From assembly GCA_036446035.1 (NCBI GenBank), contig JAZFSG010000046.1:1-64000 (forward strand): a stretch of DNA of 64,000 nt, in the 5' to 3' direction. The notes below the pieces were generated by a model, which searched no databases, was not told the DNA's origin, and saw only the letters and a list, made by a program, of their open reading frames with translations. Numbering within the stretch: the stretch's first letter is position 1; each line of letters begins with the position of its first letter. Shown here piece by piece: positions 1 to 8,819 of this stretch. The translations under genes and the position numbers were made by a program. The stretch is from CAXMQS01 sp036446035. GTDB taxonomy: Bacteria; Actinomycetota; Acidimicrobiia; Spongiisociales; JAOTWH01.

Positions 1-240
1 GACGAAGAGTTCGCCGTCTGCACCCCCGAGCTCTTCGGCGATGGCCATGGCCTCGGGGACGCTACTGGCGACCTCGAAGCTGGCGTTGGCAACAAGCGCG
101 TAGTCCATGTAGTCCTGCTCGGCGGCCGCGATGAAGGTGCGGCGGGCCTCCCCCTCGAGGGGCGGAATGCCCCGCTCCTTTACCGCCTCGGCGCGTTCGG
201 CGAACCTGGCGATGAAGGCGTCAACATCGAAATCGGCCAT
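1..240 (-). CDS. hypothetical protein, 3' part cut by window edge
   Basis: Eighty codons are visible from an ATG at 240, and the frame runs open off the left edge, so the C-terminus is missing. A GAGGAG lies 2 nt upstream of the ATG. The visible part is Ala/Glu-rich and probably helical, with no signal peptide, membrane segment or motif I recognise. It starts 45 nt after the dnaE stop on the same strand and could be co-transcribed with dnaE. Function unknown. Confidence 0.6.
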   Translation of the reverse strand, partial: MADFDVDAFIARFAERAEAVKERGIPPLEGEARRTFIAAAEQDYMDYALVANASFEVASSVPEAMAIAEELGGADGELFV

Positions 241-285
241 GGCTCCTCTGTCGTCGCTAGATGCAGCAGGCTAGGCCGCAGCTAC

Positions 286-3200
286 CTAGACGACCGCCGA
301 GGGACCGAGTAGCTCGCGCAGCTCGGCATAGAGGGCGGAGCGGGCCTCGACACGGAACTCGTCACCGAGCCTGATGACCTTGTCGGCCGACTCACCGGTC
401 ATGAAGAGCATGACCGGTGACGACCCCGGGTGGTTCCCGAGCACCATCTTCAGCCTCTCCACCATGGCCCGAGACAGGCTGGTGGCAGGAACCCGCAACC
501 GCACCGTCGAGTCGGGGTCGAGCGTCGGCTCGCGGATCTCGTTGGCCACCAACTTCACGGCGTCACCACGATGGTCGAGGCGTCCGCTGATGAGCAACAC
601 CGCGTCTTCACGGATCAGCGGGCCATGCTCGTTGACCGTTCGCGGAAAACAGACCACCTCGACCGACGCCTCCAGGTCCTCGAACTGGAAGAACTGCATC
701 GGCTCGCCCTTGCGGGTGTAGCGCCGGGTGATACTGCCGACGATGCCTCCCACCGTGACGGTCGCCCCGTCCGGGAGCTCCCAAAGGCCTGCCAGCGTCG
801 TCGTCGACATCGACCGCAGCAGCTCGGAGACGCCGAACAACGGATGATCGCTCACATAGAGGCCCAGCATCTCCTTCTCGAACGCCAGCTGGACCTTGCG
901 GTCCCATTCCCTGTTGGAGAACTCGACAATGCCGTTCTGAACGGCCCCCTCTTCGGATCCGAACAGCGAGTACTGGCCCATATCTTCGGCACGCCTCCGC
1001 GCGATGACGGCATCGAGCATCTCCTCGAATGACTCGAAGAGACCTCTGCGAGCGTGACCGACGGAGTCGAAGGCGCCCGCCTTGATGAGCGACTCAACCG
1101 TTCGTCTGTTGAGAACGCTGGTGTCGACGCGGTTGACAAAGTCTGTGAAGTCCTCGTACGGACCGTTCTTGGTGCGTTCGAGCTCGATGAGCTCGACGAC
1201 GCCCTCGCCGATATTGCGAACAGCCGACAGGCCGAACGTGATGCCGTGCTCGTCAGCAGTGAAGTCCGACTCCGAGCGATTGACGTCTGGCGGCCGAACG
1301 TTGATGCCCATCGTTCGACATTCGTTCAGGTAGAGGGCGGTGCGATCCTTGTCCCTCTTAACCGAGGTGAGAAGAGCGGCCATGTACTCGGCCGGGTAGT
1401 GCACCTTGAGCCACGCCGTTTGATAGGCAACTAGGCCGTAGGCAGCGGAGTGGGGCTTGTTGAAGCCGTAGCCGGCGAAGTGCTCGATGAACCCAAACAG
1501 CTCCGAACCGAGGTCTTCGCTGTGTCCGTTGGCGACACAGCCGGCAACGAACTTGTCCTGTTGCGCGGCCATCACTGCAGGGATCTTCTTGCCCATCGCC
1601 TTACGTAGATCGTCTGCCTCTGCCATCGAGAACCCGGCCATGGCCTGCGCCGTCTGCATGACCTGCTCCTGGAACACCATGATCCCGTAGCTGTCGCCGA
1701 GGATCGGCTCGAGGTCGGGATGGAGGTAGGACACCTCCGACCTGCCGTTCTTACGGTCCGCGTACTCGTTGTGCATGTTGGCGCCGAGCGGGCCCGGTCG
1801 GTAGAGGGCGACGAGAGCGATCAGATCTGCAAAACGGTCGGGCCGCAGGTTGCGCATCAACGACCGCATCGGACCGCCCTCGAGCTGGAAGACGCCAATC
1901 GACTCGCCGCGTTGCAGCATCTCGTATACAGCCGGGTCGTCGAGCGCGATGTTGTCGACATCGACCGTCTCGCCCCGCGACCTCGCTACCAATTCGATGG
2001 TTCGCTCGATCGTCGACAGGTTCCTCAGGCCAAGGAAGTCCATCTTCAGCAATCCCAGAGCCTCGATGGCGCCCATCTCGTATTGGGTGACGACCTCGGC
2101 GTCTTCGCCCTTGCGCTGGACGGGAACGATGTCGGTGAGGGGCTGCGCCGAGATCACGACGGCCGCGGCATGGATCGAGTCCTGGCGTCGCAGGCCTTCG
2201 AGCCCACGAGCCGCGTCGACGACTCGTTCGACCTCCGGATCTGCCTGATAGGCCTCGCGCAGCCCGGCGGCATTGGCGTGGAAATCACGCACCGCGGGGT
2301 CGGCCCCGGGTGCGGGCGCCTCGAGGCATTGGGTCAGTGAGGCCTCGATGCCGAGGATCGGCGGCGGCATCAACTTGGCGATCCGGTCGCCTAGGCCGTA
2401 GGGGAGGCCGAGAACCCGGGCCGAGTCACGAACGGCCTGGCGGCCCTTGATCGTCGAGAATGTCACGATCTGGGCTACGTGATCTGAGCCGTAGCGCTCG
2501 GCGCAGTAGCGGATCATCTCAGACCGATACCGCTCATCGAAGTCGATGTCGATATCAGGCATCTGACGACGGCTGGGATTGAGGAACCTCTCGAAGATGA
2601 GGCCGTACTCGAGAGGATCGATCCCCGTTATCCCGAGGCAGTAGGAAACGATGGCCGCCGGGGCGCTGCCCCTCCCCGGACCGGTGCGGATCCCGCGCTT
2701 CTTGGCGTAGGCCATGAGGTCCCACACGATGAGGAAGTAGGCGGGGAATCCCATGTCCGAGATGACTGTGAGTTCGCTCTCGATGCGGTCCTTGACTGCG
2801 TCGGAGAGAGGATCCCCATAGCGCTCCTTGGCTCCCGAATACACCAACGTGCGGAGGTAGGACAGTTCGGTCTCGCCCTCGGGGACCTGGAAGCTCGGCA
2901 AGAGGAACTCACCGAAGTCGAGGCGAACATCGGCCCTCTCGGCGATCCACAATGTGTTGTCTGCAGCAGCCGGATAGCGCTCGTTGGGGAACAGCGTGCG
3001 CATCTGGGCAGAAGACTTCATGTAGAACTCGTCGGCGTCGAAGCGGAAGCGGCCCTCGTCTTCTCGCGTCGCCCCGGTCTGGATGCACAGCAGAACGTCG
3101 TGCGTTTCGGCCTCACTGGCATTCGTGTAGTGACAATCGTTCGTCGCCAGGAGGGGCGCCCCAACGTCCCCCGATATCGATATGAGGTCGTCCATGATCC

Positions 3201-3789
3201 GTTGCTGGGCTCCGAGGCCGTGGTCCATGACCTCGATGAAGAAATTGTCTTTGCCGAAGATGTCCTGGAGCTGTCCGGCGGCGCCTACCGCGGCTTCGTA
3301 ATCGCGCTCTCCGCCAACGTTCCCCTCCTCCCGTGACGCATCCGGAGCGAGGCGTTGGGCTACGGGGCCGCCGAGGCACCCCGAAGTTGCGATGATGCCG
3401 GCCGAGTGCTCCGCCAACAGCTCGTAGTCCATCCGCGGCTTGTAATAGAAGCCGTCCAGGTAGGCGGACGAGGCGAGGGCCATGAGGTTGCGGTAGCCCT
3501 CCTGGTTCTCGGCAAGGAGGGTCATGTGGTAGCGAACGTCGTCTCTGCGCGCCGGCCGATCGAAGCGACTCCCCGGGGTGACGTAAGCCTCGATGCCGAT
3601 GATCGGTTTGACTCCGGCCTTGGTGGCCGCCCGGTAGAAGTCGACGACGCCGTACATCACGCCATGGTCGGTAATGGCGACAGCAGGCTGCCCGTCGGCC
3701 ACGGCGGCCGCGACCACATCAGCCACCCTGGCTGCGCCATCGAGCATGGAGAATTCGGTGTGGAGATGTAGATGGGCGAAGCTGTCCAC
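286..3789 (-). CDS. dnaE: DNA polymerase III alpha subunit (DnaE1 type)
   Basis: Replicative polymerase catalytic subunit of 1167 aa, the normal length for actinobacterial DnaE1. The N-terminal PHP domain is intact, with HLHLHTE at residues 6-12 and an ITDHG motif shortly after. In actinobacteria this domain can carry 3'-5' proofreading. The catalytic palm motif PDIDIDFDE lies near residue 410. Helix-hairpin-helix and OB-fold regions follow in the last 300 residues. The start is a GTG at 3789 preceded by GGAGG, 4 nt away. The gene is transcribed away from the aldolase/PFK operon. Confidence 0.97.
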   Translation of the reverse strand: MDSFAHLHLHTEFSMLDGAARVADVVAAAVADGQPAVAITDHGVMYGVVDFYRAATKAGVKPIIGIEAYVTPGSRFDRPARRDDVRYHMTLLAENQEGYRNLMALASSAYLDGFYYKPRMDYELLAEHSAGIIATSGCLGGPVAQRLAPDASREEGNVGGERDYEAAVGAAGQLQDIFGKDNFFIEVMDHGLGAQQRIMDDLISISGDVGAPLLATNDCHYTNASEAETHDVLLCIQTGATREDEGRFRFDADEFYMKSSAQMRTLFPNERYPAAADNTLWIAERADVRLDFGEFLLPSFQVPEGETELSYLRTLVYSGAKERYGDPLSDAVKDRIESELTVISDMGFPAYFLIVWDLMAYAKKRGIRTGPGRGSAPAAIVSYCLGITGIDPLEYGLIFERFLNPSRRQMPDIDIDFDERYRSEMIRYCAERYGSDHVAQIVTFSTIKGRQAVRDSARVLGLPYGLGDRIAKLMPPPILGIEASLTQCLEAPAPGADPAVRDFHANAAGLREAYQADPEVERVVDAARGLEGLRRQDSIHAAAVVISAQPLTDIVPVQRKGEDAEVVTQYEMGAIEALGLLKMDFLGLRNLSTIERTIELVARSRGETVDVDNIALDDPAVYEMLQRGESIGVFQLEGGPMRSLMRNLRPDRFADLIALVALYRPGPLGANMHNEYADRKNGRSEVSYLHPDLEPILGDSYGIMVFQEQVMQTAQAMAGFSMAEADDLRKAMGKKIPAVMAAQQDKFVAGCVANGHSEDLGSELFGFIEHFAGYGFNKPHSAAYGLVAYQTAWLKVHYPAEYMAALLTSVKRDKDRTALYLNECRTMGINVRPPDVNRSESDFTADEHGITFGLSAVRNIGEGVVELIELERTKNGPYEDFTDFVNRVDTSVLNRRTVESLIKAGAFDSVGHARRGLFESFEEMLDAVIARRRAEDMGQYSLFGSEEGAVQNGIVEFSNREWDRKVQLAFEKEMLGLYVSDHPLFGVSELLRSMSTTTLAGLWELPDGATVTVGGIVGSITRRYTRKGEPMQFFQFEDLEASVEVVCFPRTVNEHGPLIREDAVLLISGRLDHRGDAVKLVANEIREPTLDPDSTVRLRVPATSLSRAMVERLKMVLGNHPGSSPVMLFMTGESADKVIRLGDEFRVEARSALYAELRELLGPSAVV

Positions 3790-3928
3790 GGTCCTCCGAG
3801 TGGGTAACTACACGAGTGTAAGCAAACGGTAGCAGGCCCCCGCCGCCGCCTGTCCGCTGGGCCCGCTCCCCCGCAATCTCGCAGGTGGCCGTCGTTATCC
3901 TCGCGGCGACCTACCGAGGAGACAACCG
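3790..3928. promoter_or_regulatory. divergent promoter region, dnaE / aldolase-PFK operon
   Basis: This 139-bp gap separates dnaE (minus) from the aldolase-like gene (plus). On the minus strand a TACACT hexamer (plus coordinates 3815-3820) lies 26 nt before the dnaE start and looks like a -10 box. On the plus strand a GAGGAGA at 3916-3922 is a good ribosome-binding site 6 nt before the ATG at 3929. I see no convincing -35 boxes and no repeat. Confidence 0.4.
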
Positions 3929-4825
3929 ATGGGGCTCGGCTACGACGCTGACCTGTTCATCTTGGCATTCGACCACAGAGGAAGCTTCCGCAAGCGTTTC
4001 GGCATTGCCGGTGATCCCAATGCAGACGAGCTCGAGCGCCTCAAAGACGCCAAGCACCTGGTGTTGGAGGGCTTCGAGCTGGCCGCCGCCGACATCCCCG
4101 GAGGAGGCATACTCGTCGACGAGGAGATGGGCGAGGCGGTGGTAGCCGCAGCGCGCGAGGCCGACATCAGATTCGCCATGCCGGTCGAAAAGTCGGGGCA
4201 GGACATATTCGATTTCGAATACGGCGACGACTTCGGAACGCACATCGAACAGTTCGACCCGTCGTTCACCAAGGTCCTCGTGCGCTGGAACACGGCGGAC
4301 GATCCCGACACCAAAGACCTCCAGGGAGAGCGACTTCGCCGGCTCGGCGACTGGTTACACGAGCGCGACCGGAAATTCCTGTTCGAGCTACTCGTGCCCG
4401 GCTCCGCCGACCAGCTGGCTTCCGTTGGAGACGTCGCTGCCGACTACGACACGAAAGTGCGACCGGCGGTCATGCTCGATGTCATCGGAGAGATTCACGC
4501 CCGCGGCGTCGAACCCGACATCTGGAAGATCGAAGGCCTCGATCATCGTTCTGACTGCGAAGCAGTCTCCAGTCTCATCCGCTCCGGCGGCCGGGACGAC
4601 GTGTGCGCCGTCGTACTGGGTCGGGGAGCAGATGATGCCAAGGTCGACCACTGGCTGGCCATGGGGGCACCGGTCGACGGCTACCGCGGATTCGCCATCG
4701 GCAGGTCTATCTGGGGTCCGGGGATAGACGGTTTCGTGAGCGGCGACCTCGAGCGAGGTGAGGCTGCAGCCCTCATCGCGGACAACTACACCCGCTTCTA
4801 CAACGTGTACTCCGACTCGCGCTGA
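3929..4825 (+). CDS. DUF2090 / IolC-C-terminal-like class I aldolase
   Basis: A 298-aa protein matching the DUF2090 domain that is fused to the IolC kinase in some bacteria, where it is linked to 2-deoxy-5-keto-gluconate-6-phosphate cleavage. Seen here are an N-terminal ILAFDHRGSF (11-20), GGGILVDEE (58-66), PVEKSG (85-90), DIWKIEG with Lys200 as the likely Schiff-base lysine, and a C-terminal GFAIGRSIW. The fold should be a TIM barrel. It is the first gene of a tight operon with two phosphofructokinases (stop and start overlap in TGATG), which points to cleavage of a sugar bisphosphate. The exact substrate is not readable from sequence; DKG-6-P and fructose- or tagatose-bisphosphate are the main options. 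Confidence 0.75.
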   Translation: MGLGYDADLFILAFDHRGSFRKRFGIAGDPNADELERLKDAKHLVLEGFELAAADIPGGGILVDEEMGEAVVAAAREADIRFAMPVEKSGQDIFDFEYGDDFGTHIEQFDPSFTKVLVRWNTADDPDTKDLQGERLRRLGDWLHERDRKFLFELLVPGSADQLASVGDVAADYDTKVRPAVMLDVIGEIHARGVEPDIWKIEGLDHRSDCEAVSSLIRSGGRDDVCAVVLGRGADDAKVDHWLAMGAPVDGYRGFAIGRSIWGPGIDGFVSGDLERGEAAALIADNYTRFYNVYSDSR

Positions 4826-5967
4826 TGCGAATCGGGATACTCACCGGCGGGGGCGATGTGCCCGGCCTCAACGCTTGCGTAAAGGCCGTCGTGCACCGCG
4901 TCATCGGCGACGGCCACGGCGTCTGCGGCATCCGCCGCGGCTGGGGAGGCCTGCTGGCAGTCAACCCTGACGACCCCGCGACCGTCGCCGTCAACACGGT
5001 CGAGTTGACCGCGGAGCGCGTACGGACAGTCGATCGCACCGGTGGGACATTTCTCCACACTTCCCGTACCAACCCTTCGAACGTCACGGAGACCCCACCG
5101 GACTTCCTCGACGCACCCGCCAACGGCGGATCTACCGACTACACGGATCACGTCCTGAAGGTGATCGACCATCTGAAGCTCGACGCTCTCATCCCGATCG
5201 GCGGTGATGACACGCTGTCGTACGCGCTGCGAATGCACAACGAGGGAATCCCGGTCATCGCCGTACCCAAGACCATGGACAACGACGTCCACGGCACGGA
5301 CTACTGCATCGGATTCTCGACCGCTGTGACCAGGGGCGTCGAATTCATTCACAACCTTCGCACGTCAACAGGCTCTCATGAACGAATCGCGGTCGTCGAG
5401 CTGTTCGGTCGCTACTCGGGCGAAACGTCGCTCGTCACCGCCTACTTGGCCGGCGTTGATCGGGCCATCATCTCCGAGGTGCCCGTCGACATCGAGAGGC
5501 TGGCAGCCCTGCTGACGAGCGATCGTGACTCGAACCCATCGCACTACGCGATGATGACGATCTCCGAGGGCGCGGTCATCGAAGGCGGCGACATGGCGCT
5601 TTCAGGTGAAGCCGACTCCTACGGCCATCGCAAGCTCGGCGGGATAGGGGACGAGGCCGGGCAGCTGATCAAACGACTGACCGGGGTCGGAGTGATCATC
5701 CAACGCCTCGGCTATCTCATGCGCTCCGGTTCGCCCGATTCACTCGACCTCATGGTTGCCACCAACTATGCGGTCATGGCGGCCGACCTTGCCGTCGAGG
5801 GGATGTCGGGGCGGATGGTCTCATTGCGGTCAGGGACCTATACCAATGTCCCGATCTCCGTCATCGGCGAGGGGGTCAAACGAGTGGACGTCGATGAGCT
5901 CTACGACAGCGACGCCTACCGACCGAAGGTCCTTCATGTAGCCGGCAAGCCGATGTTCCTCTACTGA
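4825..5967 (+). CDS. 6-phosphofructokinase, predicted pyrophosphate-dependent
   Basis: Family A phosphofructokinase of 380 aa, phosphorylating fructose 6-phosphate. The N-terminal loop is GILTGGGDVPGLN. The phosphoryl-donor positions read GGDD at 126-129 and PKTMDND at 148-154. In this family Asp at the position equivalent to E. coli Gly104, together with Lys at the 124 position, marks PPi-dependent enzymes. The reaction would then be reversible. It is about 35 residues longer than its neighbour, with an insert around residues 82-108 (NPSNVTETPPDF and following). It overlaps the upstream aldolase-like gene and the downstream PFK by one base each. The donor assignment is inferred. Confidence 0.88.
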   Translation: MRIGILTGGGDVPGLNACVKAVVHRVIGDGHGVCGIRRGWGGLLAVNPDDPATVAVNTVELTAERVRTVDRTGGTFLHTSRTNPSNVTETPPDFLDAPANGGSTDYTDHVLKVIDHLKLDALIPIGGDDTLSYALRMHNEGIPVIAVPKTMDNDVHGTDYCIGFSTAVTRGVEFIHNLRTSTGSHERIAVVELFGRYSGETSLVTAYLAGVDRAIISEVPVDIERLAALLTSDRDSNPSHYAMMTISEGAVIEGGDMALSGEADSYGHRKLGGIGDEAGQLIKRLTGVGVIIQRLGYLMRSGSPDSLDLMVATNYAVMAADLAVEGMSGRMVSLRSGTYTNVPISVIGEGVKRVDVDELYDSDAYRPKVLHVAGKPMFLY

Positions 5968-7004
5968 TGGGAGCAGACAAGGCGGTCATAGCGGTTCTCA
6001 CGGCAGGTGGCGATTGCCCTGGCCTCAACGCTGTCATCCGCGCCGTCGTCCGCCGCGGCGTCGACGTTCACGATGCCGAAGTGGTTGGCGTTCAGAACGG
6101 CTGGGATGGGTTGATGAAGAACGACCTTCGCCCGCTGCGCCGGGATGACGTCCGCGGCATCCTCCAGCAGGGCGGAACGATTCTCGGGACCTCGCGTCGC
6201 GACCCCTACGAGCAGGGCGATGGCTACGCCAGCGTGCAGCGAACCGTTGAGCGCAACGGAATCGACACCGTCATCGTGATCGGTGGCGATGGCACGCTGC
6301 GCACCGCACTGCGGCTTGCAGACGAGGGATTGCGTGTCGTCGCCGTCCCCAAGACCATCGATAACGACATACCGGGCACCGATATTACGTTCGGCTTCGA
6401 CACCGCCGTCGAGATTGCGACAGAGGCCATCGATCGGATCACGACAACGGCCGAGGCTCACGAGCGCCTGATGGTCGTCGAGGTCATGGGACGCACGAGA
6501 GGCTGGATCGCAACGTGGGCGGGCATCGCCGCAGGCGCTGACGCCATCCTCATCCCTGAATTCGCCTATGACCTGGACGAGATCGCCGAGATCATTCGGA
6601 CACGGGTGCGGCGCGGCAGGACCTTCTCGATCGTTGTCGTCGCCGAGGGTGTGGAGCCGCCGCCCGGCCGTCAGCAGGAGACGCAGCTCGACGCCTTTGG
6701 GTTCGAGCGCGTCGGCGGTGTCGCCTACCAGATCGCTCCCGAACTCGAGGAACGCACCGGCATCGAGACGCGCGTCACGGTTCTCGGATACGTCCAGCGA
6801 GGTGGTGTGCCATCGGCCTTCGATCGAGTGCTGGCGACACGCCTCGGAGTCAAGGCCGCCGACTTGGCGATCGAGGGCGTCAGCGGCGTCATGACGGCGC
6901 TGCGTGGACAAGAGATAGTTGCAGTTCCCCTCGAGGAGGCCTGCGCCGGCATCAAGAAGGTCCCCCCTGAGCTCTACGAGGTCGCCAACACCTTCTTCGG
7001 CTAG
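5967..7004 (+). CDS. pfkA: 6-phosphofructokinase, predicted ATP-dependent
   Basis: A second family A phosphofructokinase of 345 aa, paralogous to the one directly upstream. Donor-site residues are GGDG at 106-109 and PKTIDND at 128-134, the Gly/Lys pairing of actinobacterial ATP-type PFKs (group III). MGRTRGW and the C-terminal QRGG are also present. The ATG at 5967 overlaps the previous stop (TGATG), so the two should be translated together. Its TAG stop shares a CTAG with the convergent rluD gene. Having both donor types in one operon suggests glycolytic flux is split between a reversible and an irreversible step. Confidence 0.9.
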   Translation: MGADKAVIAVLTAGGDCPGLNAVIRAVVRRGVDVHDAEVVGVQNGWDGLMKNDLRPLRRDDVRGILQQGGTILGTSRRDPYEQGDGYASVQRTVERNGIDTVIVIGGDGTLRTALRLADEGLRVVAVPKTIDNDIPGTDITFGFDTAVEIATEAIDRITTTAEAHERLMVVEVMGRTRGWIATWAGIAAGADAILIPEFAYDLDEIAEIIRTRVRRGRTFSIVVVAEGVEPPPGRQQETQLDAFGFERVGGVAYQIAPELEERTGIETRVTVLGYVQRGGVPSAFDRVLATRLGVKAADLAIEGVSGVMTALRGQEIVAVPLEEACAGIKKVPPELYEVANTFFG

Positions 7005-7909
7005 TTACCTAGCGCCGCCAGCGCCTGAGCCAGATCATCGGGCAGCTGTGCCCGGGCCGTTACCTCTCGTCCGCTCAGCGGGTGAGCGAACTCGAGGGAC
7101 GAGGCATGAAGGAAGATACGGGGCACCGCGGGACCACCTCCCGATCCGTAGACGCGGTCTCCGCACACCGGGTGGCCGATCGAAGCTAGATGAACGCGGA
7201 TCTGATGAGTCCGTCCCGTCTCGAGAGAGACGCTCAACAATGTCACGCCCGAGTAAGACGCGACGGCCTCGTAGTGGGTGATCGCCTGCCGCCCGTCCAC
7301 GGTGATTGTGAAGCGTGTCGGATCCCCCGGATCGCGCCCGAGCGGAGCATCGATCGTCCCTGTCGGGATCTCGAAAGCCCCCACGACGAGTGCGGTGTAG
7401 GTGCGATGCACCCTGCGGGCCGCCAGGGCCTCCGTTAGCCCGGTGTGGGCCGCCGCCGTCTTCGCCACCAGCATCGCTCCGCTTGTGTCGCGATCAAGGC
7501 GATGGACTATCCCCCACCGATTGGGCTCGCCGACGCCCTCGATCTGAGGCCACCGCGCAAGGAGCCCAGCAGCCAGAGTTCCCGTCTGGTTCCCGGCACC
7601 GGGGTGTACCACCAGGCGCGGCGGCTTGTCGATGACGGCAAGGTCATCATCCTCGTAGAGGACGTCGAAATCGATCGACTCTGCTTGGAGCGTTGTCTGT
7701 TGCGGCAGCCGTGCGATCAGCTCGGCACCGGCGTTCACGTGGAAAGAAGGCGCAACGACCTCGCCATCGAAGGTGGCATCTCCGCCCTCCAACATCGATC
7801 TGGCGATGGAGCGGGAAACCGCCATCAGTTCGGCAACGGCCTTGTCTGCCCGCGCCCCGTTCAGGCGGTCGGGGACGACGGCTTCGATGGAGTCCTCAGT
7901 GATTCCCAC
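7001..7909 (-). CDS. rluD: 23S rRNA pseudouridine synthase, RluD family
   Basis: About 302 aa with an N-terminal S4 RNA-binding domain (ARADKAVAELMAVSRSIAR) and a catalytic domain containing GIVHRLDRDTSG, where the second Asp is the active-site residue that converts uridine to pseudouridine. I chose the GTG at 7909 because it opens directly into the S4 domain. The reading frame continues further upstream, but only antisense-like Arg-rich sequence lies there. The start lies 49 nt inside lspA, a usual arrangement. The stop overlaps the PFK stop through CTAG. Confidence 0.92.
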   Translation of the reverse strand: MGITEDSIEAVVPDRLNGARADKAVAELMAVSRSIARSMLEGGDATFDGEVVAPSFHVNAGAELIARLPQQTTLQAESIDFDVLYEDDDLAVIDKPPRLVVHPGAGNQTGTLAAGLLARWPQIEGVGEPNRWGIVHRLDRDTSGAMLVAKTAAAHTGLTEALAARRVHRTYTALVVGAFEIPTGTIDAPLGRDPGDPTRFTITVDGRQAITHYEAVASYSGVTLLSVSLETGRTHQIRVHLASIGHPVCGDRVYGSGGGPAVPRIFLHASSLEFAHPLSGREVTARAQLPDDLAQALAALGN

Positions 7910-8298
7910 AGGACCAGCATGATGCCAATCACGATGGCTGAGTCGGCGGCATTGAAGTTCGGCCACGGCCCGACATCGATGAAGTCGACAACAAACCCGT
8001 CGGCTAGGCCGTCGCCTCGGAACAGTCGATCGAGCAGATTTCCCATCGCCCCTCCGAGCACGAGCCCGAGGGCAGTGAGTGTCAGGCGATCGATGCCGTG
8101 GCGGAGCGACACGAAGACGACGACCACCACGACGGCCGCCAGCAACGCCAGCCACGACCCGGCTCCGCGCAGCGACCCGAAAGCGGCACCCGAGTTCCGA
8201 GTTAGCTCGAACCGCACTGAATCACCGATGATGTTGACAGGTCCGTCGGCGAGGCTCTCGAGCGCCAACCACTTCGTGAGCTGATCTGCCACGACCAC
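7861..8298 (-). CDS. lspA: lipoprotein signal peptidase (signal peptidase II)
   Basis: Inner-membrane aspartyl protease that cleaves prolipoprotein signal peptides. It shows the family motifs DQLTKW, RNSGAAF, GAMGNLLDR and FNAADSA, the last two carrying the catalytic Asp pair. Four membrane helices would be expected. The first usable start is a GTG at 8298, just before DQ, which would remove most of the first helix. The in-frame codons upstream (8299-8340) encode a hydrophobic AVAFLIATS stretch that looks like the missing helix, yet contain no ATG, GTG or TTG. The real start may therefore be a rare codon near 8335. It lies just downstream of the TraR-like gene. Confidence 0.88.
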   Translation of the reverse strand: MVVADQLTKWLALESLADGPVNIIGDSVRFELTRNSGAAFGSLRGAGSWLALLAAVVVVVVFVSLRHGIDRLTLTALGLVLGGAMGNLLDRLFRGDGLADGFVVDFIDVGPWPNFNAADSAIVIGIMLVLWESLRTPSKPSSPTA

Positions 8299-8344
8299 GG
8301 AGGTGGCGATGAGGAAGGCGACTGCGCGGGGATGTCCGATGGGC

Positions 8345-8716
8345 TCAGCGACTGGCTGCGCACGTGACGCAGGTGGTCGCGTACGGAAGAACGTCGAGAC
8401 GCTCTGTAGGAATGTCCGCTCCGCAGTGCTCGCAGACCCCGAACTGACGGCGCCGGATCCGGTCCTGGGCGTGTCTCACTTTGGCAAGCAGGTCTTCGGC
8501 GTTCTGAGCGATCGATAGTTCCTTCTCGAGTTCGAACGCCAGCGAGCCGCCCTCGGCCGTGTTGGGATCGGGGCTGCGATCAGAAGCCGCCTCGGAAAGC
8601 CGTACTTCCTCGCGCTCGGCTTCGAGGCCTTCGATCAAGGCTTCGAGCCGATCTTCCTCTTCGGCCAGCTTCTTCTTGTATTTGGCGACTGTTGATTTCG
8701 CCAGTTTGCGGGCCAT
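8345..8716 (-). CDS. TraR/DksA-type zinc-finger protein
   Basis: A 123-aa protein with a long charged N-terminal helical hairpin (a coiled coil of about 75 residues, rich in Lys, Glu and Arg) and a C-terminal four-cysteine zinc finger, CEHC and CVTC. DksA/TraR proteins reach into the RNA polymerase secondary channel. In actinobacteria this gene commonly sits upstream of lspA, as here. It has a strong GGAGGT site 7 nt before the ATG at 8716 and is divergent from the ileS T-box leader. Confidence 0.85.
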   Translation of the reverse strand: MARKLAKSTVAKYKKKLAEEEDRLEALIEGLEAEREEVRLSEAASDRSPDPNTAEGGSLAFELEKELSIAQNAEDLLAKVRHAQDRIRRRQFGVCEHCGADIPTERLDVLPYATTCVTCAASR

Positions 8717-8819
8717 ATCGGACCTCCAAAGCCGGGGGAGGGTAGTACCTGTTGGACCGGCAGCGATGCAACATTGGTCGAGTCTTGCCTATTCCCCGTT
8801 AACCTCCCTGCACTGCTAT

